A stretch of DNA of 64,000 nt from Panicum virgatum (lineage: Eukaryota > Streptophyta > Magnoliopsida > Poales > Poaceae), in the NCBI RefSeq assembly GCF_016808335.1, contig NC_053150.1, forward strand, positions 39,955,607-40,019,606, in the 5' to 3' direction. Shown here piece after piece: positions 23,851 to 35,865 of the stretch. Made by a program: the position numbers and the translations under genes. The notes beneath the pieces are model-generated. The model was not told where the DNA came from. It searched no databases and was given only the letters and a program-made list of their open reading frames with translations. The first letter of the stretch is position 1. Every line of letters starts with the position of its first letter.

Positions 23851-24406
23851 ACGGACACTCAGCTACCCCCACCACAAATCCAGGGCGAATGCTGGACTAT
23901 GTACTTCGACGGATCGGTGATGAAAACCGGCGCCGGTGCCGGCCTCCTCTTCATCTCACCCCTCGGAGAACACATGCGGTACGTGATACGCTTGCATTTC
24001 CCCGCTTCCAACAACATGGCGGAGTATGAGGCCCTCCTCAGTGGCCTCCGCGTCGCCATCGAGCTCGGCGTCAAACGTCTCGACGTACGTGGTGATTCTC
24101 AACTCGTCGTTGATCAAGTAATGAAGGAATCTAGCTGTCACGACCCGAAGATGGAGGCGTACTGCAAGGCAGTGCGCCGCCTCGAAAGACGAGTTCGACG
24201 GCCTAGAGCTTAATCATGTCCCGCGCAAGTACAACGAGGACGCCGATGAATTAGCCAAGAACGCGTCGGGGCGGACCACCATCCCCCCGAATATCTTCGC
24301 TCAAGACATCATTAATCCCTCCGTCGAGTTCACGAACCCGACGGAGTCAGGCCCCTCGTCCGCTGGGCCCCCCGGCGGGAACCCTCCGGCGGACGAGGTC
24401 GAGCCC
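23851..24406 (+). pseudogene. Tat pol: second (archaeal-type) RNase H, frameshifted
   Basis: Tat-lineage elements carry an extra plant/archaeal-type RNase H behind the first one. Here the acidic residues can be seen in order: YFDGS, NNMAEYEAL, GDSQLV and, after a frame change, NEDADELAKN. One extra base near 24187 (CTCGAAAGACGAG) shifts the frame. The remaining sequence is well conserved, so the damage looks young. Confidence 0.85.
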
Positions 24407-25699
24407 ATGGACATTGGTTTCGGCACCACCTCTGCCAACGAGGCCGAGGCAATGGAAATTGACGAGGCCCCCACTTCGCGAGATTGGCGCGTCCAGTACC
24501 TCGACTGGATGATTCGAGGGGTCCTACCCTCGAACAGCGCTCAGGCGCGACGCCTCGCCAGGAGGGCCAAGTCCTTCATCCTAATCGACAATGAGCTACA
24601 CAAGCGCAGCCCCTCGGGTGTCCTGCAACGATGCATCCCCATCCTCGAGGGCATGGAGCTGATCCGCGACATCCATGCTGGCATCAGTGGCCATCACACC
24701 GCGCCACGTACCCTCGTGGGTAATGCGTTTCGGCAAGGCTTTTACTAGCCCACCACAGTCGCCGACGCCACCGACGTCGTGCGGACCTGCGAGGGTTGCC
24801 AGTTCTATGCTCGAAAAACACACCTCCCGGCCCATGCTTTGCAGACCATCCCCATCACGTGGCTGTTTGCCGTGTGGGGACTGGACCTCGTCGGTCCACT
24901 GAAGAAGGCGCCCGGGGGCTTCACCCACTTGCTGGTGGCGGTCGACAAGTTTTCCAAATGGATAGAGGCTCGACCCATCGGCAAGATCAAATCCGAGCAA
25001 GCAGTTCTGTTCTTCACCGACATTGTCTTTAGGTTCGGAGTCCCGAACTCGATCATCACCGACAACGGCACCCAGTTCACAGGCAAGAGATTCTTCGCGT
25101 TCTGCGACAGCTTCCACATACGTGTGGACTGGTCGGCTGTGGCACACCCACAGATGAACGGGCAAGTGGAGCGTGCCAATGGCATGATCCTCCAAGGACT
25201 AAAGCCAAGGATCTTCAACAAGCTGAACAAGTTCGGCCGGAGGTGTCTCACAGAGCTACCCTCGGTCATTTGGAGCCTAAGGACGACCCCGAGCAGAGCC
25301 ACGGGTTTTTCTCTGTTCTTCCTCATCTACGGCGCCGAGGCTATACTCCCCACTGACTTGGAGTACGGATCGCCGAGGCTCAAGAGATACCAAGAGCAAC
25401 GAAACCAGCGAGCTCGCGAAGACTCGCTGGACCAAGTGGACAAGGCTCGAGACATGGCGCTCCTCCACTCTGCGCGCTACCAGCAGTCCTTGCGAAGGTA
25501 CCAAGCACAGAGGGTCCGGCGCCGAGACCTCAATGAAGGGGACTTGGTGCTGAGGATTCGACAGGACAATAGAGGCCGCCACAAGCTCTCACCTCCATGG
25601 GAAGGACCATACATAATCGCCGAGGTGCTCAAGCCCGGCACCTACAAGCTGGCAAACGAAAAAGGCGAAGTCCTCACCAACGCTTGGAATATACAATAG
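24407..25699 (+). pseudogene. Tat pol: integrase with TAG in the zinc-finger region
   Basis: This encodes the integrase that would insert the cDNA. The zinc-binding part has HAGISGHH and CEGCQF; between them a TAG (24746-24748) replaces the Trp of the usual Y-W-P. The catalytic core keeps the three acidic residues (GLDLVGP, TDNGTQF, NGQVERANG). The C-terminus (YIIAEVLKPGTYKL) looks complete and stops at about 25,699. There is no chromodomain, as expected for the Tat lineage. Confidence 0.88.
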
Positions 25700-26310
25700 C
25701 TACGTCGCTTCTATCCCTAGAACTTCAAGTTTTTTGTACATTTGCTCATACTCACATTTTCAATTTCCCGAAGTAATAAAGTACGCTTTACTGGTTTATT
25801 TTTGGGAACCATCCGGGCCCTCGAAGGCTAGGATGCGCGCTAACTCTGAGGTACGCTCGGCTTTACCCTCGGCAAAGCCGAGCCTCCCTCGGGGGCTACT
25901 ACGGGGGGAACCCCCGAACGTCCCCAAAAAGTCGCCAATGTTTTTCGAAATATTTCCGTCTCGACCCTAAGTTTCTCGTATCCTTGGAAAAAACGGACGC
26001 GAGGCGTAAGCAACTATGGTACGGAGCCGGCCGAGTCGTGGGGCCGCCTACGCCTTCGGGATACGGCACCCCCCTCACCACCCTACGCCTACGTTGCTTA
26101 TGAACGCGAACCCCCTCGCAGACGTTCGTCCAAGTCGCATACAGGAACACGGGAATAAAGTAAAGGAACACAGGCTCGAACACGCAAGGCCTCGACGGGC
26201 CACACACTCAAATTACGAAACAAAATCTTTTATATTCATAGGATGCGACTACAAAGCGCGACTATGATAAACACTAATCTATTTACAATGAGCTTCGAGG
26301 CCCAACTTTC
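25700..26310. other. Tat spacer behind pol
   Basis: This untranslated stretch separates the pol end from the tail of the convergent antisense gene. It has an AATAAAGT poly(A)-like site at about 25,775 and a purine-rich CGGGGGCTACTACGGGGGG at about 25,889, which resembles an internal second polypurine tract. No coding frame is convincing. Confidence 0.45.
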
Positions 26311-29300
26311 CTACAGGCTACCATCCCCCTCTTGCGGGCCTTCAGGGGCGTCGAATTCGGCGATGGGAGGGATGTCTGCCTCGAGCTTCTCGGCGAGAAC
26401 GGTGGCGAACTCCTCCGCAGCTGCGTCGGCTTCATCCATGATGACCGATGCGGCGTCCGCATCCGCATCATCAGGAACGACGTACCCCGCGACACCCTCT
26501 GGAGATCCATGAGGTAGTGCGTCGAGGCCACGGCGAGAGCCCGCAGGACACCAAGGCGGAAGGTGCTCTTAGCATGTTCGGCAATCCGACCGCCTAGCGC
26601 GCAGGCGGCTGATCACCGAACTGCCCAAGACGGCACCCTCCCCCTCGAGTTCTTGACACACGCTCACGGCGGTCTACTCCAGCTTGGCAAACTCCATCTG
26701 TGCCGCCGTGAGAGCAGTGTGGACCGCTTCCTTCGCCGCGGTCTCGTCCGCCACCTTTTGCCTCAGCTCTGAGCAAAGGAAATCGACATTAGCCACGAAA
26801 GAAAACAAATCGACGAAAAATCGAAGGTACTCACCCGTCATGTTCTTCTGCGCTTCCTCCCTCTGGGTACGGGCGGCCTCTTCAAGCGAGGACAAGGAGG
26901 CTTCCTTCTCTCTAAGGGCGGCCCCCATGTTCTGGAGGGCCACCTCCTTCCCCTCGAGGGCCTCGCCCTTTTCCCGGAGGGTCCCGGCGAGCACGACCAC
27001 GGCCACCTCTTTATGGAGGAGCTTGGCCTTCTGCTATTTGAGCCTCATGCTGAGGCGCTGCAGCTCAGCGCTCTGCACCTCCGCCTCGCGAGCTCTCTCC
27101 TCGAGTGCCGTCCGAAGGCGCTGCAGCTCGGCAGTTTGCGCCTCGGCCTCCCGGGCCTTCTACTCCGCTGCCGCCCTCTGGCCGTCTCGCTCACCAGCAA
27201 CCCGCGCCAGCTCCTCCTCCAGCGCCTACTGACGCGCTCCCAGGTCGGCCATTTTTGTGTTGGCGTCGATGTTTTTGAGCACCAGCTCGGCGTTGTGTTG
27301 CCCGAGCTGGCTCATCTGGGAGTACAGCCGGCTCATCTCGGCGCTCTTTTCGCGCGAGATTTGCCTCAGCTGCTGCAAAGGGGCAGGGCGTGGGTGAAGA
27401 CGCGTAAAAGCTAAAACCGAATACGAGCAATTTCCGGGGGGAAATATTTACCTGGCTGACCTGGTAATCCGCATTCTGATGGAGCTGATAGGCGCGGTCG
27501 AGGGCCTGCAAGATCTCGCGACCGACGCCCATCTGTTTGTTCCAGGCCTCATCCTCCTCCTGCTCCTTGCGGAGGAACTCCGAGGGGACCCCGGACGGGA
27601 CGATCGCCCCGAGGTGGCTTCCCTCGGACGCCCCCGCTTCGAGCACGCCCGCGATGGCCGACGCGAACTCGGCGATGTGTGCGGCAGCGCTCGCCGCAGC
27701 AGCGGGGTCGATGTCCATCGAATCCCCGTACTCCTCGCTGCTGTCCGGCAGCTCCACCACCGCTGTCACACCCCCTTGCGCCGTTGGCTCAGGCACAACC
27801 GCGACGGTACCCTCGTCCAGGCCCTCCGCGGGCCCCGGGGCAGGGGCTCCTTCCACCGCCGGCGCCTCTTGCGTCGTACCCTCCACCGCGACGCCCCCGC
27901 CCTCGGCCCTCGAGGGCTCGAAGTCGAGGGTCTCCTCCACACGGTCGGCAGAGCGTTCCCGCGTGCCCCCACCGGTCTCTCCTTCCGTATCTAGTCGGGC
28001 GGCGCTGGCCGCGTCGCCCTGACCGGCCTCAACTTCAATGGCAGCCTCGGCAGCGCCACCGAGACTGCCCCGGCCGGCCTCTTCACCGGCATCGGCCGCC
28101 TGGGCAGCTGCTTCGGCACCACGCTGGCCGGCGTCGCTCTGACCGGTGTCACCCTCCTCCTGTGCCCGAGCTTGCTGCGCCGCCTGGGCCCCTCGCGCCA
28201 TGGCCTCCCGTAGCCTAGCGGCCGCCGCCTCGAGATCCACGGCGGGCTGGGAATGCGACGCCATGTGCGGAGTGCTGCGTGCCCCGGTCTTGAGAGCCTT
28301 GGCCGGGGCAAGCCGCACTACATCCTTGGGAACGGCCCCGGGGCTGGAAATCAAGAGACGCGAGTTGAGCAGGATCGAGAAATCCACCAAATACGTAACA
28401 AAAACAAAATCCAAAATACTTACCCAAATCGAGCACTCATGCTCCGCTTCCTCGTGGCGCTCCTTTGAGACCGGGGCATCGTGCTGTCCCTCGAAGACTG
28501 CCCCGAAGGCGCCCCCCTCGTGTCAGCCCGGTGGCTCGGGGCTGCCAGCATGGACGACTCCTCTCCCGCCGCAGCCTCGTCGTCACGGATCAGCACCTGG
28601 GGCGCGGGCGTCTCTTCGCCGGCCGCCGGCGGGGATGACTCCCGCGCCACACCCTCGAGAGAGGGATTCGCCGATGGCCCCGCTACGGCCCTCGGCTCCT
28701 CTGGCACCACGGTCGCTCCGTCTTTTTCATCCCACAGGTAGAATGGTGGGGGGCTCGCGCCCTCCCCGTCCCTCCTCGGAGCGTGGTCCTCGGCGTCCGA
28801 GGCCTCCTCCTCGTCCTCCTCCGAGGACACGGGTGTGGAGGGCTGCGGCTTCCCCTCCGCGCGAGCAAGCTTGCACGCCTTGTCGTGCCTCGCCTTCCTC
28901 TTCCTTTTCCTCTCGGCCTTCATCTCCGCCGCGTCCTTCCACCTCTTCATCTTCTCCACGTGGAGGCGATTGATCAGGCGCTATTCTGGGACCGGGGGCC
29001 TCGAGGTGCCGCACCTCAACCCCTGTAAAACACACCCGAGATAGGATCAGGAGAAGGGAACTACACGACGCACGACGAGTTCGAAGGCAAAACTTACCAG
29101 GGAAATATACCCCGGCTCGGGGCGCATCTTGATCCTCCAAAGATCCGCGAGATCTTGGGGAAACTCCGCCAACACGTACTTCGCCCTTCGAGCGGCGTAG
29201 GTGTGAGAGAGAAGCTTGCTTGACGTCCTCGAGCCTTCAACCTTGCTCCCGGGGGTGAGCTCGAAAATTGGCAGGGCCCTTTCCATGAGAGGGATAACCC

Positions 29301-30011
29301 TCTGCCGGTGGAAGTTCGGGATAACGGCCGCTGCCGTCGGCCCTTTCCTCGCCAAACGCGCCAGCGCGTCGGTGAGGCCCTCGAGCCTGGCTTGTTGCGC
29401 TGGGGGTGACACCCCCAGTCCCACTTCGGCGGTCGCTCCTAGAGAACTTTGTTAGTGAACGCCGGGAGTGCATCCTTGTGGTTCCGAAGGTAGAACCACC
29501 CTCGGCTCCACCCGGAGTTGTTTGTCGTCATCTTGCTCGAGATATAAAAGTTCTTCCGGGTCGGGCGGACGTGGAGCGTCAGGCCATCGGCGCGCGTGAA
29601 CCGCCTCGGCTAGTTCCGTGCGTTCTCGATGAAGAGTTCACCGCGGAACAGATGGATCCAGAGGTCCCAGTGGGCTTCGATGCCGAGGTACCCCTCGCAG
29701 ACGGCGACGAAGACCGCCGCCTGCGAGATGGAGTTGGGGCTGAAATTGTGCAGCTCCACTCCGTAGTACTCGCACAAGGCCCTCATGAACGTACTGACGG
29801 GGACGCCGAAGCCTCGCTCATGGAGGCGCACGAAGCTTACGACGTAGCCTTGCGGGGGCTTCGGCTCGGTCTCGTCTGGGTGCGGGGAAATCCACGCCAG
29901 TGCTCCCGAGTCGGGGTTCCGCGGCAGCAGCCGGTCAGCGACCAGCTGCTCCAGAACCGCCACGGTGGCGGAGGATTTCCCCCACGGCAGAGGCTCCTGG
30001 ATGTCCAACAT
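26311..30011 (-). pseudogene. Antisense multi-exon gene inside the Tat element (Transposase_28-like N-terminus)
   Basis: Five exons run against the element: about 30011-29098, 29022-28424, 28343-27452, 27372-26835 and 26768-26311. Introns have clean GT-AG borders: 29023-29097, 28344-28423, 27373-27451 and 26769-26834. Exon 1 encodes a region like Pfam Transposase_28 'putative gypsy type transposon' (PF04195): LHERGFGVP, YYGVELHNFSPNSI, VFVAVCEGYLGIE, GWFYLRN. Exon 2 is Lys/Arg-rich (nuclear-signal-like) then acidic, exon 3 is Ala/Glu/Gly-rich, and exons 4-5 form a long coiled coil with an acidic tail (…AEKLEADIPPIAEF…) ending at TAG 26311. Exon 1 has a stop (about 29608) and a frame change near 29,440; exon 4 also has stops. 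Antisense ORFs behind pol are known in plant Tat elements; the function is unknown. The start may lie upstream of 30011 (frame …RLAEMLDIQ…). Confidence 0.7.
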
Positions 30012-30057
30012 CTCCGCGAGTCGAGGGAGGATGCGGGAAAGGAGGCACCGAAATGGC

Positions 30058-30103
<46 letters not shown>

Positions 30104-31100
30104 CTTCTCCTTCTCCTTCTTCCTCCTACTCGCTCTTGGCTACGGGTTCAGGAAGCGACGGAGGCGGAGAAGGCAAAGCAGGATGGAGGCAAATGGCCAG
30201 GTAAACCCAAAACATCCCCTTTCTTTTCATATTTATTCACCATGATGGGCGAATCCGTAGCCATGGCCCAAATCTACCGCATTGAATGCGGTAGATTTTG
30301 CTATCGCCGACGGATGGGCCCCACGACCGCGGAGTCTCCCACGCGCGCCCACGCCGCTTCGTCTGCCCGAGGCGGACGCCTGAAAAGGCGCGCCCACACC
30401 GTGCCGCACAAATCGGGCCACGTCGCCCGCTACCGGCGGAAGACCCGCGCGCGTGGCTCGCGGCTCTGCGACATTTTCAGATCACGACAGAATATTCCTT
30501 CGTAGGGTCTCTTTACCCTCGAAGGAATCGCATTCCGAGGCCTTACTGATCAGGGGGTCGAAGCCTAGCCCTTCAGGGGGTTCGACAGGCACCCCAGATC
30601 ACCAGAGTCAGGGACTGCAGGGATGTGCCATACAAGCTACCCTCGAACGCGGAGTTCGAGACATCCTACGCAGTGTTCAAGGCCAGTCGAGGGTGCCTAG
30701 AAGGGGGATCCCATCGAGGGAGAGCATCGAGCCCTCGAACCCTACCGAATGGGTTCGAGCCCCGCTTAGCGAACCCTCGCGAGCGCTTTATGGGACGTGT
30801 CTATGGACCACGAGCCAACCCCTATCGAACGGGGCACGGACGTCCGCTTGAACAACCCGCTAGTAGCTCACTGAAGCAGCCATAGCTCGCGGCCCGGACA
30901 TGGGTAGCATGGTGCGCTTCACCCCTCCTCCCTGCGAAAGGGCGACGAGGGTCGTAATCGAAGTCGAGGGCTCCCCTGAACGCCTTCACGCGGGCCTGGG
31001 CTCAGGGGCTCCCCGCACACCACGGTTCAAACCACACCCTCGAATAAGTCGACAACCGTCCATTGTGAAGCTCCACGTGTCTAACCAAACCCTCCGCTGT
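30012..31100. other. Tat region between antisense gene and 3' LTR promoter
   Basis: It contains a (CT)n tract at about 30,062-30,100, which is (GA)n in the direction of the antisense gene and could belong to its promoter or leader. After it, GC-rich sequence with many TCGAGGG/CCCTCGA words leads into the LTR. I could not fix the LTR start or a single polypurine tract. Confidence 0.4.
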
Positions 31101-32167
31101 TGACGTGCGCTCTCCTGAAGGTTAAGCTAAGTGCTAGGCCACTGTACCAGCACTGAGAATGCCGAGGCCGGCTGAAAGAGTGCCGATGCCGGCTGAAAAA
31201 AGATGCTGGGCAGCCACCCCAGTAAAGCTACACGGGGGGGCAGCGTTTATAGCCCTTGGACGAGCACAAACTCTCCTCCAAGGCCTTGGGGGCTACACCC
31301 GCGGGTGCGCTGACGCGCCCCCGCGAAGTTGACTTCACACATATTCGAGGGTCGTGACTCTATGTACATCCCTATACCCTCGGGGATCCTCCCCGCAGAG
31401 GAGAAAGGGAACTTTATTGCTCAATACAAATAAAGATTACAAAGGATCACTGGCGCGAAGCCATCAAAAGATACAAACACGTTGCCACCTACGTGGCAAT
31501 TTTCCCTGTCTTGGGGTGGAGCGAGCGACGAAGAAAGGCACCGAGCCCCTAGCTGACGCAACGCGAGGCTGCTAGGGATGCGAGAAGCAGCCCCCAGACC
31601 TCACGGGTCCAGCGGGACGCTCTCCTCGCAAGCCTTCTTCCAGCGTCTCCTCCACCGAACACCACGCGGGGGGTCGAGCTGGCGGACAGCACCCTCCGCA
31701 CCATCTCCCGGAGTGTACTTCCTACAGTGTCCAACCACTGTACCCCCGCGATTCAGGGGGAAACGACGACTTCCATGCCCCCACTCATGTGCACCACCCC
31801 TCCTTGTGACTATAAAAGGAGGAGGTGGGCTTCCTTTAGCCGGGTGGTTGGTAGCGGGCTCTCTGGCTTCTGTCTCCCAAGAGAACTCTCAGCACTACTG
31901 AGCACTCATCTCAACCGACTCCACTCCTAGCAGAGACTTGGGAGCTTCCCTCCCTCTCTCGCCTCGCTTGTATCCCCTACTACAAACACTCCGGGTGCAA
32001 GATAATACAGTGCCCTCGCACACCCCCTTTGCTGGACGTACGGCCCCGCGGCCGGAACTAGGATAAACCGAGCGTTACTGTGATTGCCTCTTGCATCATC
32101 ATCTGGGACGAGGAAACACGCAGCATTTACTAGTTGGGATCCAGGCCCCCAAGTCGGGACACCGACA
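31100..32167 (+). repeat. Tat 3' LTR (start uncertain, end 32167)
   Basis: The end is inferred at …GTCGGGACACCGACA. TATAAAAG at 31811-31817 is a core promoter, and TTGTATCCCC…GCAAGATAATACAG (about 31,967-32,008) fits the R/U5 region of grass Tat elements. Sequence after 32167 belongs to another LTR (C), so the boundary is supported from both sides. The start is given only roughly. The 5-bp duplication should be CACAC; its partner is off the window. Confidence 0.65.
31811..31817 (+). promoter_or_regulatory. TATA box of the Tat 3' LTR
   Basis: TATAAAA in a GC-rich context (GACTATAAAAGGAGG), about 150 bp upstream of the poly(A)-like region, as expected for U3/R. Confidence 0.6.
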
Positions 32168-34486
32168 CACACCAAACGGCAAATCACACAGAAATGCCAT
32201 CCATCCCGTCTAGACACATCTTTCGAAATCTCACATTTTTATCCCTTCCCACACACACACCTTTTCTTTGTAAAACAAGTTGTATTGAATTTAAGGTCCT
32301 AAGCGTAGCGTTCTAGCAGTCATTAACGTCCAAACAAAACACATTCAGACATTAATCTAGGTGGTCAAGGAATGGTTATAACAAATCAAAGGGTAGCTAT
32401 CCAACCATGTTTTCAGCAAGCAAAACATATGCAATTTTGTAAAATAGGCCAATAGGTTGTGTTTGTAAAAACTAGGACAAAACATGCATCAAAGGATGGG
32501 ATTGAATTTGCCGTCTTCGAAGCCTTCGGGGGGTTCCTGATCGAAGTGCTGTCCTTCGGGCTCGGGGTCGCAGAACTGGTCCTCGTTCACCTGCTCGCAG
32601 TACTGCTCGTTGACGGGCTCTCTTTTGTTCACACCGTGGTCTACGTTGCACACAACCAAACATACAATCAAGAAAAAGAAATAAAAGCTTTTATCGTTGA
32701 GCTCGAATCGGAAACAACTAAGATATAGAATTCGGAGTAATATTTTCGAGCGGTTTCCTAATGGCATGGTCAAAACTAAGTTATGAAAGTCGTGGTAAAG
32801 TTTCGGGTGGATCAGAGTTCATTTGGTGCATAAAATGATAGGTTTTATAAAGGTTCATGGGCTAGATTAGGAATCAGGGACCTAGCTGTAATTATTCTCG
32901 AGAAGGCAGGGGCCTATTTATAATTTTTTGAAACATCTGGATCATTCTGGAAAGGTCAGGGGTCTATTTAGAATTAAGTTTATACGAGGGGAGGGTTTAT
33001 TTGCAAAAAGGGAAAACAGGAAGGGCTTTTTGGGAAAGAGGGCTAAAAGGGTAAGGGTTCTTTAGTAATTAGAGGGAAGGGAAGGGGGTCTCGGGCAAAA
33101 TTGCCCTTTTCTCCTTCCTCCCGACCGGGAAACAGGGGAGCGGCGGGGGAGCCTCTGCGCCGGCCAATTCCGGCCGGCCGGGGCTCGGCAGTGGCCCGGG
33201 TCAGAGGGGAAAGGGAGAGGAGAAGGAGGCGGCTCGATTCCCCCACCTGGCTTAAGTTGAGGTGGAGCGAGGCGGCGGGGCATCGAGAACCGGCGGCGGT
33301 GAGCGGGGATGGTTGTGGCGGCAGTGCTACAGGCTAGGGAGGGGAGCTCGGGGAGGTGGGTGAGGTTGTGGAGGCGTCGGGGTGCTCCTCGGCCCCTTTT
33401 ATAGGCGGCCGAGGCGGTGGAGGTGAGGGTGCGGCGGTGGCGGCCCGGCGGACTTTAATGGCAGTGGGGGCCGACTCGGTGCTGTGCCGCTCGAGCGTCG
33501 AGGCGAGCAGTGGGCTGCGGTGGCGCGTAGCGGGAACGGCGGCAGCTGGGCGGTGGTGCGGACGGTGACGCGATGCCTCGGGCAGGCGGCGTCCGGCGGC
33601 GCTGTGCGGGCGTCAACGGCGGGCCGGGGTGCGAACGGCGAGGTGACGCGACGCCTCGGGCAGGCGGCGACCGTCGCAGGCGGCTCTGTGCCGAGGTCAC
33701 CGGTGTTGTGCGCCCATGGCGACAGCGCGTGCGCGCGGGTCGCGGCTCGTCGTGTCGAGGCCGCGTGCGTGTGCGTGCATACGGGCGCACTGGCAGGCCG
33801 GGCGGCGCGCGTGGAGGAGAAGGAAAGCCGGGCCGGGCGTGCTCGGGGAGGAGAGAGGGAAGGGAGGGCCGAGCGCGCGGGCGGCTTGGCACGGCTGCGC
33901 GCGCGGGCGGCCGGCGTTGCGGCTCGGTGCTCCGCGGCGCGGCGCTCGGCCGGGGGAGGGGAGTTGCGGTGGTGCGCGCGTGTGCGTGCACGTAGCAGCA
34001 GCCGGGAGCGGGGGGCGCGCGCAGGAGCGGGTTCCGGGGGCGTGCGTGCGCACGGCCGAGGGGAGGCGTGCTCGGGTGGGGAGCGTGGCCGGGTGGAGCA
34101 AGACTGCAGGAGGCGAGGGGGGGCGGGCCAGGCGCGCGCGGCAGAGGAGGGAGAGAAAGGAGGAAGGAGAGAGGAAAAGAAAAGAAGAAAAGAAAAAGGA
34201 AAATGGGAGAATGAAAAAGAAAAGGAGGGGAGAGAGAGGAACGAGCGCTCGCCAGCGGGAATCGCGACGGCCGCTGTGACCCGGTCGGCCATGCGCAACG
34301 TTGCGTGCGCGCGCGGACGAGGCCACAGGAAAAAGATCGGGGTCGGGAATCGGACGTTAGGAACGGTGAGAGGGATTCCGGGAAAGGGCTCAGGTTTTAA
34401 GAGCATTTTGAGCTCAACGATAAGAAGTTTTGCAAATAATTACTTTAGCGTGTGATTTGCTTCTGATGGATTTTCGGGATGTCACA
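32168..34486 (-). repeat. LTR C: minus-strand gypsy LTR, interrupted by the Tat element
   Basis: On the minus strand it begins TGTGACATCC (34486 downward) and has the same internal order as LTRs A and B: AT-rich edge, GC-rich block (about 34,330-33,110), exon-like acidic segment (32640-32513), AT-rich tail. It is cut at 32167 by the Tat 3' LTR; the rest must lie left of the Tat element. Whether it is a solo LTR or part of an element cannot be seen. Long GC-rich open frames here (such as 33,484-34,455) are composition effects. Confidence 0.6.
32513..32640 (-). other. Exon-like acidic segment inside LTR C
   Basis: Minus-strand CGTAG|ACCACGG to GACGGCAAA. The open frame is acidic and aromatic (…EQYCEQVNEDQFCDPEPEG…). 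It is the third LTR family with this arrangement, but the 3' border (GGCAAA) is a poorer donor than in B. Confidence 0.4.
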
Positions 34487-35016
34487 CAATGGGACTAATG
34501 TTTTTGTTGAGTGAACGTTTCTAGATCCCAGGGATAAAGTAAAAAGGCCATACAAAGCAAAACACGAAGAAAGAACTCAAAGAAACGCTGAATTGGACGA
34601 GTTCTGCAGAAACCAGTAGCACCGGAAGAACCGATGCCTAAGCATCGGTGCATCCGATGGTTGTCGGAAGATCCGACGCCTTCGCTTTGGTACAAGTCTA
34701 AGCGCCAAATGGAGATCAAGGGAAGATCAAGTGAAGCACCGGTTGAACCGATGACTTCAAGATAGGCATTGGTGCATTCAACGTACTATGTTCCAGAGAC
34801 GATGTCAAGCGCGCAGAAGCCAAGTCTTCAGCACTGGTTGAACCGGTGGTGCGTCGGAGCATTCCATCGGTGCAATGACATCAGCAGAAGAGAGAGGTCC
34901 GACGGCTAGTCCAGAGGCTGTGAGTGACCGGTTTAACCGACGCCCAAGGATCGGTTCAACCGGTGGTTTGTTGTTTTCTGCTGACCGTTGGTGCAACGGC
35001 TACAAGACTTGGTGGC

Positions 35017-35111
<95 letters not shown>

Positions 35112-35865
35112 CCCCCGGCCATTTGAAGATTTCTGGAGTCCCAAGACATCACATACACATCCAAGTACACCTCCAAGCCATCCAAGAGCATAAAGATCAA
35201 ATCATTAGTCTTTAACACAAGTTTTGTGAGTGTTAGTGCTATGTTAGCTTTTGAGTGAGTGATCAAGCAAGGTTTAGATCTATGTGTTGTGGTTCTAGAG
35301 TGAACCAACATTGTATCTTGGTGCGCCGGCCATCCTTGGAGCTTTGGTGGCTCGCCGGCAAGTCAACAACCCTTCGGCTTGGTGTGGAGCGGCGTCGACA
35401 ACATTGTGCGGGGACCCCTCCTTCGTGGGCAATCTCCCTTAGTGAAGATCGGGATCAAGGTGACCGTGATTGTGTTCACGGAAGAGACTTAATTGCCGGG
35501 AAGCGATACTCTTCGTGAGTGATTCAACAACGTGGACGTAGGGGCGCCTTTGTGGCAATCCGAATCACGGGATAAATCCTCGTGTCGAGAGTTCGCTTCC
35601 TCTCATCCCTCTCTTTAAGCTTCCGCATTTCATATTGCAACTTGTGTGCTTTTACTTTCTTAGTGTAGTATCTTACTAGGATTGGCTATAGGTTGCAAAA
35701 CTCTTTTGGGATGAGAATTTTAGACTAAGGTGAACCATAGTTGCACATCTAAATAGTCTGATCTAGTTTAAGTTTTGTGCAAACTAGTTGGAGCCATAGG
35801 TTAAGGTTTTAATAGTGCCTAATTCACCCCCTCCCCTCTTAGGCTAGAGCACCCGATCGCTTTCA
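34487..35865 (+). repeat. Copia (SIRE/Maximus-like) LTR fragment
   Basis: It carries repeated ACCGGTT/AACCGATG words, GCACCGGCC-type and GGGATAAATCCTCGTGTC sequence, and ends in ATTCACCCCCTCCCCTCTTAGG…CTTTCA, which I recognise as typical of grass Maximus/SIRE LTR ends. The left end is missing because LTR C inserted here. No coding sequence is left. Confidence 0.6.
35017..35109. repeat. Compound (AT)n(TG)n microsatellite
   Basis: About 19 bp of AT followed by about 74 bp of uninterrupted TG, lying inside the Copia LTR. Likely length-polymorphic; the open frames over it are artefacts. Confidence 0.95.

Noticed and set aside
33484..34455. 323-codon open frame and several overlapping GC-rich frames
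   Set aside because: Lies in the GC-rich block of LTR C; stops are rare on all frames because of composition. Low-complexity Arg/Gly/Ala/Glu product, no domain.
35000..35311. Frames rich in Cys-Val or His-Thr repeats
   Set aside because: Translations of the (TG)n/(AC)n microsatellite.
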